NCBI RefSeq assembly: GCF_025966695.1
Contig: NZ_JAOEIY010000003.1
Location: 434,001 to 498,000, forward strand
DNA length: 64,000 bases
Direction: 5' to 3'
From: Stutzerimonas sp. S1
Lineage (GTDB): Bacteria; Pseudomonadota; Gammaproteobacteria; Pseudomonadales; Pseudomonadaceae
In this document: positions 17,681-26,134 of the stretch, one piece after another
Layout of the letters: each line of letters starts with the position of its first letter
Numbering within the stretch: position 1 is the first letter of the stretch
Position numbers and translations under genes: made by a program
Notes under the pieces: model-generated
What the model saw: the letters and a program-made list of their open reading frames with translations, nothing else
The model's database searches: none
What the model was told of the DNA's origin: nothing

Positions 17681-19264
17681 TCATGCTTGGACCAGTTTGT
17701 CGAAATCATAGTCATATTCTTCCAGCAATACGCGTGCGACGTTGCGGCCGGATGCTGCGGTTACTCCGCCGCCCGGGTGTGTACTGGCGCCTGCCATATA
17801 GAGTCCCTCGACCGGTGACTTGTACTGGGCATAGCCAGGGGCTGGTCGGTTGCCGGCGATCTGCCAGGAGTATGAGCCGAAGTGCAGGATGTCGGCGCCG
17901 ATCATGGCGTTGTTGTGGCGTTCGATGTCCAGCGGAGTCATCCAGGAAAAGCCGAGGATGTTGTCGTCGTCCATGTTGGTGGTGAGCTTGCGCAGGTCGT
18001 CGAGGAAGGAGTGGGCCACCTCTTTTCCGATGTCGTCCCAGCGCTGGGCACCTCCCTTGAGGTTGTAGGGGCAGAAGGCGTACATGTTGAGCACGCGACT
18101 GCCTTCAGGGGCGCGGGTCTTGTCGTAGGTGTCCTGGGTCACGTACGCGATGAAGTCGCGGCGCGGGATACCGTACTCCAGATCGCGGAAGGCCCGGGCG
18201 AACTCCTCTGGGTCGGAATGCGAGCGCTCCACCCAGAAGAAATCGTCCACCGCCGGGCCGACCTTGTAGCGCGGTGCCTCGCGCAGGGCGACGTGCATGT
18301 TGAACGGCTGGAAGCTGCTGTGCTTGAGGGTGCGGATTCGCTGCTCGAAGCCTTCGGGTAATTCGCAGCCGGGCACCATGTCGGGGAACACCTGCTTTGC
18401 GTGCAGCGTGGAGATCACCCCCTGGCGGGCCAGGATCTCCTCGCCGCTCTCAAGGATTACGCCAATGACTTTGCCGCCCTCGATCTTAAATTGCTTGACC
18501 GGTGCTTCGGTCCGCACTTCGCCGCCATGATGCTCCAGGCACGCGCGCAGGGCATCGGCAAAGGCGCCGGAGCCGCCGACCGGGATGCCTACACCATAGC
18601 GGTGCATCAGCGGCAGGATGATGTAAAAGCCGAAGCCGGTACCGTTATCGAACGGATTCATCATCGCCTCGGAGGCATAGCGGGCCAGGGCGATCTTGAC
18701 CTTGTCGTTCTCGAACCATTCACTGATGTAGTCCCATGCGCTCATCGCCTGGGTGCGCATCAGTTCCTGGCCAACGAGGCTCTGCTCCATCATCAACGCC
18801 TGGTGCGAGGCGCTGGGCGGCGTATTGAACATGCCCATGACAAGCATGTCGAGGTTCTGAAATACCTGATGGTTGAAGCGACGATAGGCGTCGGCGTCGC
18901 GCTCGGAGAACTTGGCGATAGCCTGGCAGGTACGCTCCAGGTCGGTATAGAACTCCAAAGTGCTGCCGTCGTCGTAAAAGATCGCGGTCATCTTGTCGGG
19001 ATTGATGTATGTAAGGCCGAACTTGGCTTTCAGTTCCAGTTCGTCGTTGCGCAGCAGCGGATTGGCTTGCAGCAGCGTATGTGCCACCGAGCAGACATCA
19101 TGTTTGAAGCCGGGCACAGTCAGTTCGCGGGTCATGACCCCGCCGCCGACCTTGTCATTCTTTTCCACCACGCACACGCTGCGCCCGGCCTTGGCCAGAT
19201 AGCAGGCGGCGACCAGGCCGTTGTGGCCACCACCGGCGATGACGATGTCGTAGGTCTTGCTCAT
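17681..19264 (-). CDS. FAD-dependent CrtI/phytoene-desaturase-like oxidoreductase (second copy)
   Basis: 527 residues. The N-terminal DIVIAGGGHNGLVAACYLAKAGRSVCVVEKNDKVGGG is the FAD-binding fold of CrtI-like enzymes. The C-terminus has GLYMAGASTHPGGGVTAASGRNVARVLL, the second FAD contact. It is related to the enzyme at 9.6 kb but clearly diverged. It is the fourth downstream gene of the minus-strand operon that begins with the second Rieske alpha subunit, 44 bases after the extradiol dioxygenase. Desaturation of the terpenoid ring system is inferred from family and operon. Confidence 0.82.
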   Translation of the reverse strand: MSKTYDIVIAGGGHNGLVAACYLAKAGRSVCVVEKNDKVGGGVMTRELTVPGFKHDVCSVAHTLLQANPLLRNDELELKAKFGLTYINPDKMTAIFYDDGSTLEFYTDLERTCQAIAKFSERDADAYRRFNHQVFQNLDMLVMGMFNTPPSASHQALMMEQSLVGQELMRTQAMSAWDYISEWFENDKVKIALARYASEAMMNPFDNGTGFGFYIILPLMHRYGVGIPVGGSGAFADALRACLEHHGGEVRTEAPVKQFKIEGGKVIGVILESGEEILARQGVISTLHAKQVFPDMVPGCELPEGFEQRIRTLKHSSFQPFNMHVALREAPRYKVGPAVDDFFWVERSHSDPEEFARAFRDLEYGIPRRDFIAYVTQDTYDKTRAPEGSRVLNMYAFCPYNLKGGAQRWDDIGKEVAHSFLDDLRKLTTNMDDDNILGFSWMTPLDIERHNNAMIGADILHFGSYSWQIAGNRPAPGYAQYKSPVEGLYMAGASTHPGGGVTAASGRNVARVLLEEYDYDFDKLVQA

Positions 19265-19308
19265 CTTCTTGTCCTTTTTCTGTCGATGTTGGTGTTGGAT
19301 TCGCGCGC

Positions 19309-20229
19309 TCAGTCGTCGGGGTAGCGCTCCACGGGCATGACGCTGGGGCCAAGGATCGGTCCGACCCGCTCATGGCCCCAGACGCTCAGGTGCTCGGGGT
19401 TCAGCTCAAAGCCGTCGTGGTGCCAGGGCTGCAGTTCGTGGATGCACTCCACGGCGAAGCCGGACGGGCTGAAGTGGTAGAAGGAAACGTGCGGATCCTG
19501 GCTGTGCTGGCCGAGGGTCATCTGCATCGGCAGCTCGCGTTTGCGCACGATGTCGTAGGTTTCGCCGAGGTCGCGCAGGCTTCTGACAAACAGCCCGATG
19601 TGTTGCACGCCTTTCATGCCGGGAGCGTGGCCGAAGGCGATGTCATGGCTGGTCTTGTCGTTGAGCTTGGCGCGGAAGAAGCCGGTGCGGCCCTTGCCGG
19701 CGCCGGCGCCGTACCAGTGAAAGCCCATCAGGTCGATGAAGAAGGCTTCCAGTTCCGGGCCGTAATCCGGAGTCATCAGGACGATGTGGCCTACGCCGCG
19801 CTCGCCGGCGATGAAGCCGCCGTGCGGACGGCCGGGGACGAACGAGCGGGGCGTCCATTTCTGCGCGTAGAACAGTTCATGGCGGTAGCCCGCCGGACAG
19901 CGGAACCGCACCAGCTCGCGCACGCCGCGTATCTCGCAGAGGGCGGCGTTACCCACCTCTAGGGCCACGCCGGCGTCGCAGAAGCGTGCCACCGCCGCGT
20001 CGAAGGCTTGTCGCCCGCGCGCTTCCCAGCCGATGTAGGCGATGCGGTCGACGGGGCCGGGGTGGAAGGCAATGCGGTGGCGGCGGTCGTCGCTGCGCAG
20101 GTACAGGGAGTCGGGGTCGCCCGCCGGGGCGTTGCCCAGCCCCAGGGCAAGTACCTGCGGTGCGTACTCGTGCCAGGCGTCCAGGTTCGGGCTTTCGAAG
20201 CCCAGGTAGCCAATGCCGATGATGTCCAT
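19309..20229 (-). CDS. extradiol ring-cleavage dioxygenase, DitC paralog
   Basis: 306 residues of two-domain type I extradiol (BphC-like) architecture. It aligns without gaps to DitC (32.9 kb) through most of its length, so the metal ligands fall at about His148 (GVGHIVLMTPDY), His210 (GVQHIGLF) and Glu261 (GFAVECIHE). Catalytic His and Tyr lie in TSHDIAFG, GQHSQDPHVSFYHF. It should cleave a catecholic ring next to a hydroxyl. The codons are strikingly GC-rich compared with ditC. It lies between the amidohydrolase and the FAD enzyme in the second dioxygenase operon. Confidence 0.88.
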   Translation of the reverse strand: MDIIGIGYLGFESPNLDAWHEYAPQVLALGLGNAPAGDPDSLYLRSDDRRHRIAFHPGPVDRIAYIGWEARGRQAFDAAVARFCDAGVALEVGNAALCEIRGVRELVRFRCPAGYRHELFYAQKWTPRSFVPGRPHGGFIAGERGVGHIVLMTPDYGPELEAFFIDLMGFHWYGAGAGKGRTGFFRAKLNDKTSHDIAFGHAPGMKGVQHIGLFVRSLRDLGETYDIVRKRELPMQMTLGQHSQDPHVSFYHFSPSGFAVECIHELQPWHHDGFELNPEHLSVWGHERVGPILGPSVMPVERYPDD

Positions 20230-20259
20230 GCTGGCCTCGTGTCGTTGTCTTGAGCCGTC

Positions 20260-20282
20260 CCCTCCCAGCCTGCCCGGGAGGG
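20260..20282 (-). terminator. hairpin between amidohydrolase and extradiol genes
   Basis: CCCTCCC and GGGAGGG are perfect 7-bp arms around a 9-base loop in the 67-base gap. There is no T-run on the minus strand, so it is more likely an RNA-processing or stability element inside the operon than a terminator. Confidence 0.35.
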
Positions 20283-20296
20283 CGCCTTGGCCTTTC

Positions 20297-21604
20297 CTAC
20301 AGCGCGGTTTGGGCGTCCGCGTGGGCGAACATCGCGTTGATGTCGCCGGAGGTCACCGGCTTGCCTTTTTCGCGCTTGGGCGCAGCCCCACCCATGCCCA
20401 GTGCGGGCTCGATATTGACGTGCGTGGCCTGGGCGCGCAGCGCGCCGACCGTGCAGTTTTCCCGTCCGAGCAGGGGGAACGGGTCGTATGAGAATTCACG
20501 CATGGCGTTGAGGTGGGTGACCTTGTCGATGGTCGCCTCGGGGAGCTTGCGCAGGCTTTCCCAAGCCACTTCCGGCGAATTCGGCCAGGTGCAGTCGGAG
20601 TGCGGGTAGTCGCATTCCCAAGTGACCATGTCCTCGCCCACGTCCGGCAAGTTGCGCAGGCCGAAATCGTCCTCGATGAAGCAGGTGATGATGTGCTTGC
20701 GGAAGATGTCGCTGGGCTTCTTGCCGCCGAAGTCGGCGTTGGTCCAGGCGTGGTGGTGGCGGTGGGTGAAGTCGGCGCGTTCCAGTAGATATGGAATCCA
20801 GCCGATGCCGCCTTCGGACAGGGCCATGCGCAGGTCGGGAAACTTGTTCCACATCGGTGCCCAGATCCAGTCGGCCGCCGAGTTGGCGATAGATATCGGC
20901 ATGGAGGTGATCCAGGCGTCGATCGGCGACAGCTCGGAGGCGTGCTCGGCCTTGATGCCGGTGCCGATGTGGCAGCAGATCACCACTTTGTTGTCGGCGC
21001 AGGCTTTCCACAGTGGGTCCCAGTAATCGCTGTGGATCGAAGGAAAACCGTGCAGCGCCGGATTGTCAGACAACGATAGCGCATGCACGCCGAGTTTCGC
21101 CAGGCGGGTGACCTCGGCGGCGGCGGCCTGCATGTCCCACCAGGGCACCAGCATCAGCGGGATGAAGCGTCCCGGCGCGACGTTGCACCAGTCATGCAGG
21201 TGCCAGTCGTTGTAGGCCTGGATCGCCGCCAGGGATACGGCGCGGTCCGGGTGGTTCTGGAACCGCTGGCCGGCGAAGCCAGGAAAGGTCGGAAAGCAGA
21301 TCGAGCCGAGGATGCCGTTAGCGCTCATGTCATCGACCCGGGCCTTGATGTCCCAGGTGCCACGGCGCATGTGCTCGTAGCCCAGTGGTTCCATGCCGTA
21401 CTCCTCTTTGGGCCGGCCCACCACCGAGTTGAGGCCCATGTAGCCGGTGGCCTGGCCTTCGAATACCCAGACGTCGCGGCCGCCGTGCTGCTCAACTCGC
21501 GGCTGGCGGCCCTTGAAGCGCTCCGGCATGTGGCGGTCGAAAGCCCCGGCCGGTTCGATGGCGTGGTCGTCCACGCTGACTAGGATCATGTCTTCGAGTT
21601 TCAT
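20297..21604 (-). CDS. amidohydrolase_2 (ACMSD-like) family protein, copy A
   Basis: 435 residues, the same length as the copy at 53.8 kb, with about four of five residues shared by eye. Metal-site candidates are Asp-His in VSVDDHAIEP (N-terminus), His in VICCHIGTG, and Asp-His in CDYPHSDCTWPNSPE near the C-terminal third. The family contains non-oxidative decarboxylases and hydrolases, for example ACMSD and LigW. Here it may decarboxylate or hydrolyse a ring-cleavage product of the dioxygenase encoded in the same operon. The start ATG follows GGAGAACAACAAGA on the minus strand. Confidence 0.82.
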   Translation of the reverse strand: MKLEDMILVSVDDHAIEPAGAFDRHMPERFKGRQPRVEQHGGRDVWVFEGQATGYMGLNSVVGRPKEEYGMEPLGYEHMRRGTWDIKARVDDMSANGILGSICFPTFPGFAGQRFQNHPDRAVSLAAIQAYNDWHLHDWCNVAPGRFIPLMLVPWWDMQAAAAEVTRLAKLGVHALSLSDNPALHGFPSIHSDYWDPLWKACADNKVVICCHIGTGIKAEHASELSPIDAWITSMPISIANSAADWIWAPMWNKFPDLRMALSEGGIGWIPYLLERADFTHRHHHAWTNADFGGKKPSDIFRKHIITCFIEDDFGLRNLPDVGEDMVTWECDYPHSDCTWPNSPEVAWESLRKLPEATIDKVTHLNAMREFSYDPFPLLGRENCTVGALRAQATHVNIEPALGMGGAAPKREKGKPVTSGDINAMFAHADAQTAL

Positions 21605-21662
21605 TCTTGTTGTTCTCCGTGGTTGGCCGCCGTGGCTGCGGCCTTAACCCCTGTCGGGTCGA

Positions 21663-22238
21663 TCAAAGAAAAATGCCAAGGTTGGGGGTGCCTATCACTG
21701 CCTGATCGAGCAGGATTTCGCGCCGCGCCAGTTTCAGTTGTCCATTCTCGCGCCGCAGGATGTCATGGCGTTCGCAGGGGATCAGGTCGAATTCGTCGAA
21801 GTCGAAACGGCTGCGAGTCACCAGCAGGTAGCTCAGCACTTTGTATTCGTCGGGTCGTTCGGTTCCGAACACGCGGATATTGCTGACCAGACGCCGGGTG
21901 CGCGAAGGCGGGTCCTCGCCCCAAGCGCTGCGGGTATCAGTGATTCGCATGATCCGCACCATCAGCGAGGCATGACTTTCGTGCAGGTGCTGGACGTTGC
22001 GCACCACCGTCTGCTGTTGCTGCCGGTTGGGGCGGGTGAGGCGCAGCGGAGCGTTGTATTCGATATCGCTGGCCAATATTTCGCCCCACTGTTTCAGCTG
22101 TAGGGTGTCTAGCAATTCCGCTTCGTCGTGGAGAAAGTCGACGATTTCGCTATGGACCGGGCTGCCGCTGGCAATGCGTTTGCTTCGGTCGGTCAGCGGC
22201 AGAGGGGTGGGGGCGAGTAGGGTCTGTAAGTCGTTCAT
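21663..22238 (-). CDS. ring-hydroxylating dioxygenase beta subunit, second set
   Basis: 191 residues, the size expected for a small (beta) subunit with an NTF2-like fold. It aligns to DitA2: LLDTLQLKQWGEILASDIEYNAPLR near residue 42, the shared WGEDPPSRTRRLVSN block near 106 and the C-terminus QAVIGTPNLGIFL. It has a structural role in the alpha-beta hexamer. It follows the alpha subunit by 70 bases and precedes the amidohydrolase by 58 on the same strand. Confidence 0.9.
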   Translation of the reverse strand: MNDLQTLLAPTPLPLTDRSKRIASGSPVHSEIVDFLHDEAELLDTLQLKQWGEILASDIEYNAPLRLTRPNRQQQQTVVRNVQHLHESHASLMVRIMRITDTRSAWGEDPPSRTRRLVSNIRVFGTERPDEYKVLSYLLVTRSRFDFDEFDLIPCERHDILRRENGQLKLARREILLDQAVIGTPNLGIFL

Positions 22239-22308
22239 GGGGGCTCCGTGAGGCTGTGCGTGCCGTCGGCCGCACTGCGCAGCCGGGCATGGTGTAGATG
22301 GATGGTGT

Positions 22309-23706
22309 TCAGGCCGTCATCAGCGCGTGCCAGTATTTCCACCATTGCCACTGTGTATCGTCCTTGGTGAAGCCCTCACCGACATAACCGGGGCCAGGCC
22401 AGTCGGCAGGCTTGGCGTCGTCTTCGTACAAGGCCTGATACTTCAGGGTGATGTCCTCGCTCATCGCCCCCTTAGCGGCCAGGGTCATATGTGGCCAGGT
22501 ATCGGAGTCATCCTGCTCCACCATGCCGGACGTGCCGAGCAGCTGGATCGACTGGCGGAGCATCCGCGCTTTGATTTCCGGTGGGGTGTCCTTCTCAGCG
22601 AGGATCCAGTTGACGAATTCCAACTTGTCTGGACCCTTGGGGATGTAGGCATGCAAGGCCATGGCGCCGAGGACAGTGCCATCCGGCTGCGGCAGGTAGA
22701 TGAACTCGAACAGGCCGTTGGGAAAAAAATTACCTACCTGCGGCGGACGCCAGCTCATGACGTGCAGTTGCTCCGGACTGAAGCGCTTGAGCAGCTCGGG
22801 CACCATTTCCCGCGTAATGCCCGGCGGCGGTAGCAGGGTGAGCTTTTCCTCTGCGCTCATGCTCGACGGGTCGCGTCCGGTGAGGCGCTGAATCTTGCGG
22901 TCCAGTTCGATGCAACGCATGGTGTGACCGTGCTCGGTCCAGACTTCTACACCGTACATTTCCGGGCTGAGGTCGCCGCCCTTGCCTTCGGCATCCGGTT
23001 TCTTCGCATAGGGGCCGACCTCGCCAAGCCAGCGGTGCAGCGTCAGGGTGTGGAAACCGTCCGAGGCGGATTGCTCGCAGGCGGTCTTCCAGTTGGCGCG
23101 AATGATGAAGCGCTGCGGTGGGCCGAGCACTTCCATGCCGGCGGTGGTGCGGCACCAGAGGGTATCGAAATACCATTTGGCATCGCCGAGGAAATCCTCG
23201 AAGGACGGTCCGTCAATGTTCCAGGTGGCGAAGATCAAGCCACCGTAGATAGACACGCGGGCCTTGTGCAGGCCGAGTTCGGCCTTCGTGCGCATTTTGC
23301 CGTGCATGCACTCTTTCTCCATCGGCGCGGCGATGAAGTCACCGTTGGGCCTGAAGGTCCAGCCGTGGTAGATGCACACATGAGCAGCGGCGTTGCCGCC
23401 ATCGACCGTGGCAATCTTCATGCCTCGGTGCGGACAGACGTTCAGGGAGACATGAATCTGCTCGTCACTCGAGCGGGCGACGATCACCGAGTCGGAGCCC
23501 ATGTCGCGGACGATGAAGTCGCCCTTGTTCGGAATCTCGGTTTCGTGGCCGAGAAAGACCCAGGTCTTGGCGAAGATTTTTTTCATTTCCAGGGCATAAA
23601 GCTCGGGGTCGGACAGTGTCCGCATCTTCACTTCATGAGTTTCCAAGTCGATGAGGTCAGACACTGCAGTCCCGTCACTCAGGACCGGATTCGTGTTAGT
23701 AACCAT
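22309..23706 (-). CDS. Rieske ring-hydroxylating dioxygenase alpha subunit, DitA1 paralog
   Basis: 465 residues from the ATG that has GGAGAG just upstream; a Met four codons earlier overlaps that ribosome site. Rieske ligands are Cys91, His93, Cys111 and His114 (CPHRGM, CIYHGW). The mononuclear iron site is Asp216-x2-His219-x4-His224 (SDGFHTLTLH), with the Asp ligand in GMVEQDDSDTW. It aligns without gaps to DitA1 across the N-terminal half, with roughly two thirds identity by eye. It heads a five-gene operon but has no ferredoxin or reductase of its own and presumably shares DitA3. A copy of the shared dyad stands 32 bases upstream. Confidence 0.92.
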   Translation of the reverse strand: MVTNTNPVLSDGTAVSDLIDLETHEVKMRTLSDPELYALEMKKIFAKTWVFLGHETEIPNKGDFIVRDMGSDSVIVARSSDEQIHVSLNVCPHRGMKIATVDGGNAAAHVCIYHGWTFRPNGDFIAAPMEKECMHGKMRTKAELGLHKARVSIYGGLIFATWNIDGPSFEDFLGDAKWYFDTLWCRTTAGMEVLGPPQRFIIRANWKTACEQSASDGFHTLTLHRWLGEVGPYAKKPDAEGKGGDLSPEMYGVEVWTEHGHTMRCIELDRKIQRLTGRDPSSMSAEEKLTLLPPPGITREMVPELLKRFSPEQLHVMSWRPPQVGNFFPNGLFEFIYLPQPDGTVLGAMALHAYIPKGPDKLEFVNWILAEKDTPPEIKARMLRQSIQLLGTSGMVEQDDSDTWPHMTLAAKGAMSEDITLKYQALYEDDAKPADWPGPGYVGEGFTKDDTQWQWWKYWHALMTA

Positions 23707-23737
23707 TGCGCTCTCCATCCATTGTTATTATCACGCT

Positions 23738-23760
23738 GCACAGAAAATGGATAAGTGTGC
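23738..23760. promoter_or_regulatory. shared N13 dyad at the second dioxygenase operon
   Basis: GCACA-N13-TGTGC with centre GAAAATGGATAAG; the outer arms are a perfect inverted repeat. It is the same arrangement as at ditA3, where the centre AAAAATCGATAAG differs at only two bases. It lies 32 bases upstream of the alpha-subunit start. Confidence 0.65.
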
Positions 23761-23991
23761 AACGTTTCGCCGAGTATCCACGTGATTCCCATTAGGCAAT
23801 TGACATGGATCAACAGATGGGCACGTCGCGATACGAGTCGCGTATCGCAGTTTTTTCGCCAGCTTCATAACCATTCGCCAGGCATGCCGGTGCCAGCGGG
23901 CAAATGAGTGAAGACGTAAACTGTCCGATCCAAGAAAAAAGAAGCTCGCTTGGCGTCTGACTCGAGGCCTCCGCGTCCTTATCTGAAAGTA

Positions 23992-24014
23992 AGACAGATT
24001 GCGAATTTGTGTAT
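23992..24014. promoter_or_regulatory. shared N13 dyad upstream of the divergent SDR
   Basis: AGACA-N13-TGTAT with centre GATTGCGAATTTG. It is the weaker of two copies in the 358-base divergent region, placed 51 bases before the SDR start. The rest of the region between the two copies shows no gene. Confidence 0.45.
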
Positions 24015-24064
24015 TTCATTGGGTTGGCTACATTGGAAGCAGGCAAAACGACAAGGCGAAGCAG

Positions 24065-24823
24065 ATGAATCTTGGGCTCAACGGAAAGGTGGCGTTGATA
24101 ACCGGCGGCACGACGGGGATTGGATTGGCAGCGGCGCTGGCTTTGGGCGCAGAAGGCGCTCGGGTTGTGGTGTCCGGAAGGCGTACCAGAGAGGGCGAGC
24201 AGGCTGTTGCTACCATTCGCGAGCTAGGAGGGCTAGCAGAGTTCGTTCAGGCCGACGTCAGCCGAGGCGCCGAAGTACAGAGGCTGGTCGAGCAAACGGT
24301 GCGGCTTTGGGGGCAGCTCGATATGCTGATCAATAGCGCTGGCATTGAGGGTACGCCGTTCGTCCCGGTAGCCGATTATTCCGAGGATGACTGGGATCGG
24401 GTATTGGGGATCAATCTCAAAGGCTCCTGGCTCTGTATGAAATACGCGATACCCCACCTGCTTCGGCAGCAGGGCGCGAGCATCGTCAATGTTTCATCGA
24501 TCGGCGGCGTCAACGGTGGGTCTCTCGGAGCGGCTTACCATGCCAGCAAACACGGCGTTCTGGGCGTGACTCGCGCAGCTGCCATTGAATATGGCGCCCA
24601 AGGCCTGCGCATAAACGCGGTTGCGCCAGGCGTATTTGCCACCGAGATGTCCGAACGTCTGTTCAGCGGGGATAAACATGAAGCGGTTGCCCAGACTAAC
24701 CCAATGAAGCGCTGGGGGCAGCTGGAGGAAATCGCCGGCGCAATTGTCTGGCTCTGTTCGCCTGCGGCCGGCTACGTCAACGGGCACACACTCGCTGTCG
24801 ACGGCGGCTTTTTGATTCAGTGA
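24065..24823 (+). CDS. short-chain dehydrogenase/reductase
   Basis: 252 residues from the ATG matching SDR N-termini (MNLGLNGKVALITGG); the upstream extension is non-homologous. GGTTGIG lies near residue 13, NSAG near 88, Ser in NVSSIGG and YHASK near 159, ending in GHTLAVDGGF. VVSGRRTREGE after beta-2 suggests NADP. It is transcribed divergently from the second dioxygenase operon and has its own dyad, so it may supply the cis-diol dehydrogenase step for that operon. That role is inference from layout. Confidence 0.85.
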   Translation: MNLGLNGKVALITGGTTGIGLAAALALGAEGARVVVSGRRTREGEQAVATIRELGGLAEFVQADVSRGAEVQRLVEQTVRLWGQLDMLINSAGIEGTPFVPVADYSEDDWDRVLGINLKGSWLCMKYAIPHLLRQQGASIVNVSSIGGVNGGSLGAAYHASKHGVLGVTRAAAIEYGAQGLRINAVAPGVFATEMSERLFSGDKHEAVAQTNPMKRWGQLEEIAGAIVWLCSPAAGYVNGHTLAVDGGFLIQ

Positions 24824-24834
24824 GGTCGAGTGGC

Positions 24835-26031
24835 TCAGCGCGCTAGTAGCGGCTGGCTCTGGTATCGTCTGCGAAGGGATACCACCAGCATGAAGCCGAT
24901 AGCAGAGAGTAGCGCCGAGCCAAGGAACACGTGACCAAGGCCTAGGCTGACCGCTGCCAAACCCATCAAGGGGCCTGCCAACCCGACCGCCAGGTCGAAG
25001 AACAGCGAAAGCGCGCTTAACGCGGAGTTGCGATTGGCGTCTGGCGTACGCGCCAGGGTTTCTACGGCAAGCCCGGGGTAAACCCAGGATACTCCCATGC
25101 CAGTCAGCGAGGCTCCGAGAATCGCGACCTCGGGCGAGGGGGCCAGCCAGACGAGCAGCAGTCCGAGGCCCTGTATCAGCAGGCAAACTGTCACGACTGC
25201 GTAGCCCCCGAAACGTACCACCACGTTAGGCGTGACGAGCCGGGTGACAATGAAGGCGACGCCGAAGCCGGTCAGGCACCATGCGGCGTTCGCCCAGCCG
25301 AGGCTGTCGAAATACAGCGCAATGAAGGCAGTGAGGCTGCCAAAGCCCGCCGAGCTGCATGCCAATGCCAAGCCGTTGGGCGTCACCGACCAGAACACGT
25401 CGAAAAAGGGCAGCCGTTCGCCGCGCAACAGCGGGGCTGGACGCCTAACTGCCGCCAGGAGCAGCGCAAGCAGGCCCAGCAAAATAATGAACAGCCCGAT
25501 GCTGGCCAGATTGAATTGATCGCTGATCAGTACTCCCAAAGGCGCGCCGACGGCGATACCGCCATAGGCGGCAATGCCGTTCCAGGACATCACTCGTGCG
25601 GTATGCGCATTGCCGTGTAAACCGATGGCCCAGGTACAACAAGGCGTTGAAATCATGGCAGAAGCGATGCCCTGGATGATGCGAGCGCCAATCAGGGTCG
25701 AGACACTGAGCCATGGCGAGGCATGCATAACAATAGCCACCGTGGTCAGTACGCCGCAAAGCGCAAGGCCGGTCAGCCCGACGATGACAGCCCATTTCGC
25801 ACCGAAGCGATCAGCCAGCACTCCGGCCAGTGGTCGTGACAGCAGGGTTGACACGTACTGCGTGCCGATTACGATGCCTGCCAAGACAGTGCCGAATCCA
25901 AGGTCGTTGAGAACGAAGCCGGGCAGCACGGCCAGGGGCAGTCCATTGGCTATGTATGACATGAAGTTGAAGCAGACAATGAAGATGATCGACAGGTTGA
26001 GCCGCGTGGGGGTTGTAGTTCCGGTATCCAA
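24835..26031 (-). CDS. MFS transporter (YhhS-like)
   Basis: A 398-residue 12-helix permease. Loop 2-3 carries SRPLAGVLADRFGAK, the MFS motif A. Helix 4 has GARIIQGIASAMISTPCC. The overall pattern (LPGFVLNDLGFGTVLAGIVIGTQYVSTLLSR) matches the YhhS/YfcJ-type sugar-or-drug exporters rather than the OFA-like permeases elsewhere in the window. It is convergent with the SDR (11-base gap) and lies at the end of the minus-strand ferredoxin-reductase gene set. Efflux of an intermediate is a guess. Confidence 0.8.
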   Translation of the reverse strand: MDTGTTTPTRLNLSIIFIVCFNFMSYIANGLPLAVLPGFVLNDLGFGTVLAGIVIGTQYVSTLLSRPLAGVLADRFGAKWAVIVGLTGLALCGVLTTVAIVMHASPWLSVSTLIGARIIQGIASAMISTPCCTWAIGLHGNAHTARVMSWNGIAAYGGIAVGAPLGVLISDQFNLASIGLFIILLGLLALLLAAVRRPAPLLRGERLPFFDVFWSVTPNGLALACSSAGFGSLTAFIALYFDSLGWANAAWCLTGFGVAFIVTRLVTPNVVVRFGGYAVVTVCLLIQGLGLLLVWLAPSPEVAILGASLTGMGVSWVYPGLAVETLARTPDANRNSALSALSLFFDLAVGLAGPLMGLAAVSLGLGHVFLGSALLSAIGFMLVVSLRRRYQSQPLLAR

Positions 26032-26134
26032 GCGGCTTGCTCCTGAGATGGACGACGCTGGCCTTTACCTCGAGAGGAAGGAAGGGGGCCGAGCGAACCT
26101 GTGCGTACGCTCGAGCATTCGGGCTACGTTTCGG

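Noticed and set aside
18401-19324. A 307-codon plus-strand open frame
   Set aside because: It is antisense to the CrtI-like gene in a GC-rich operon where opposite-strand frames stay open by codon bias; no domain is visible.
22924-23754. A 276-codon plus-strand open frame
   Set aside because: Antisense to the Rieske alpha gene, which has all metal ligands; the antisense product has none.
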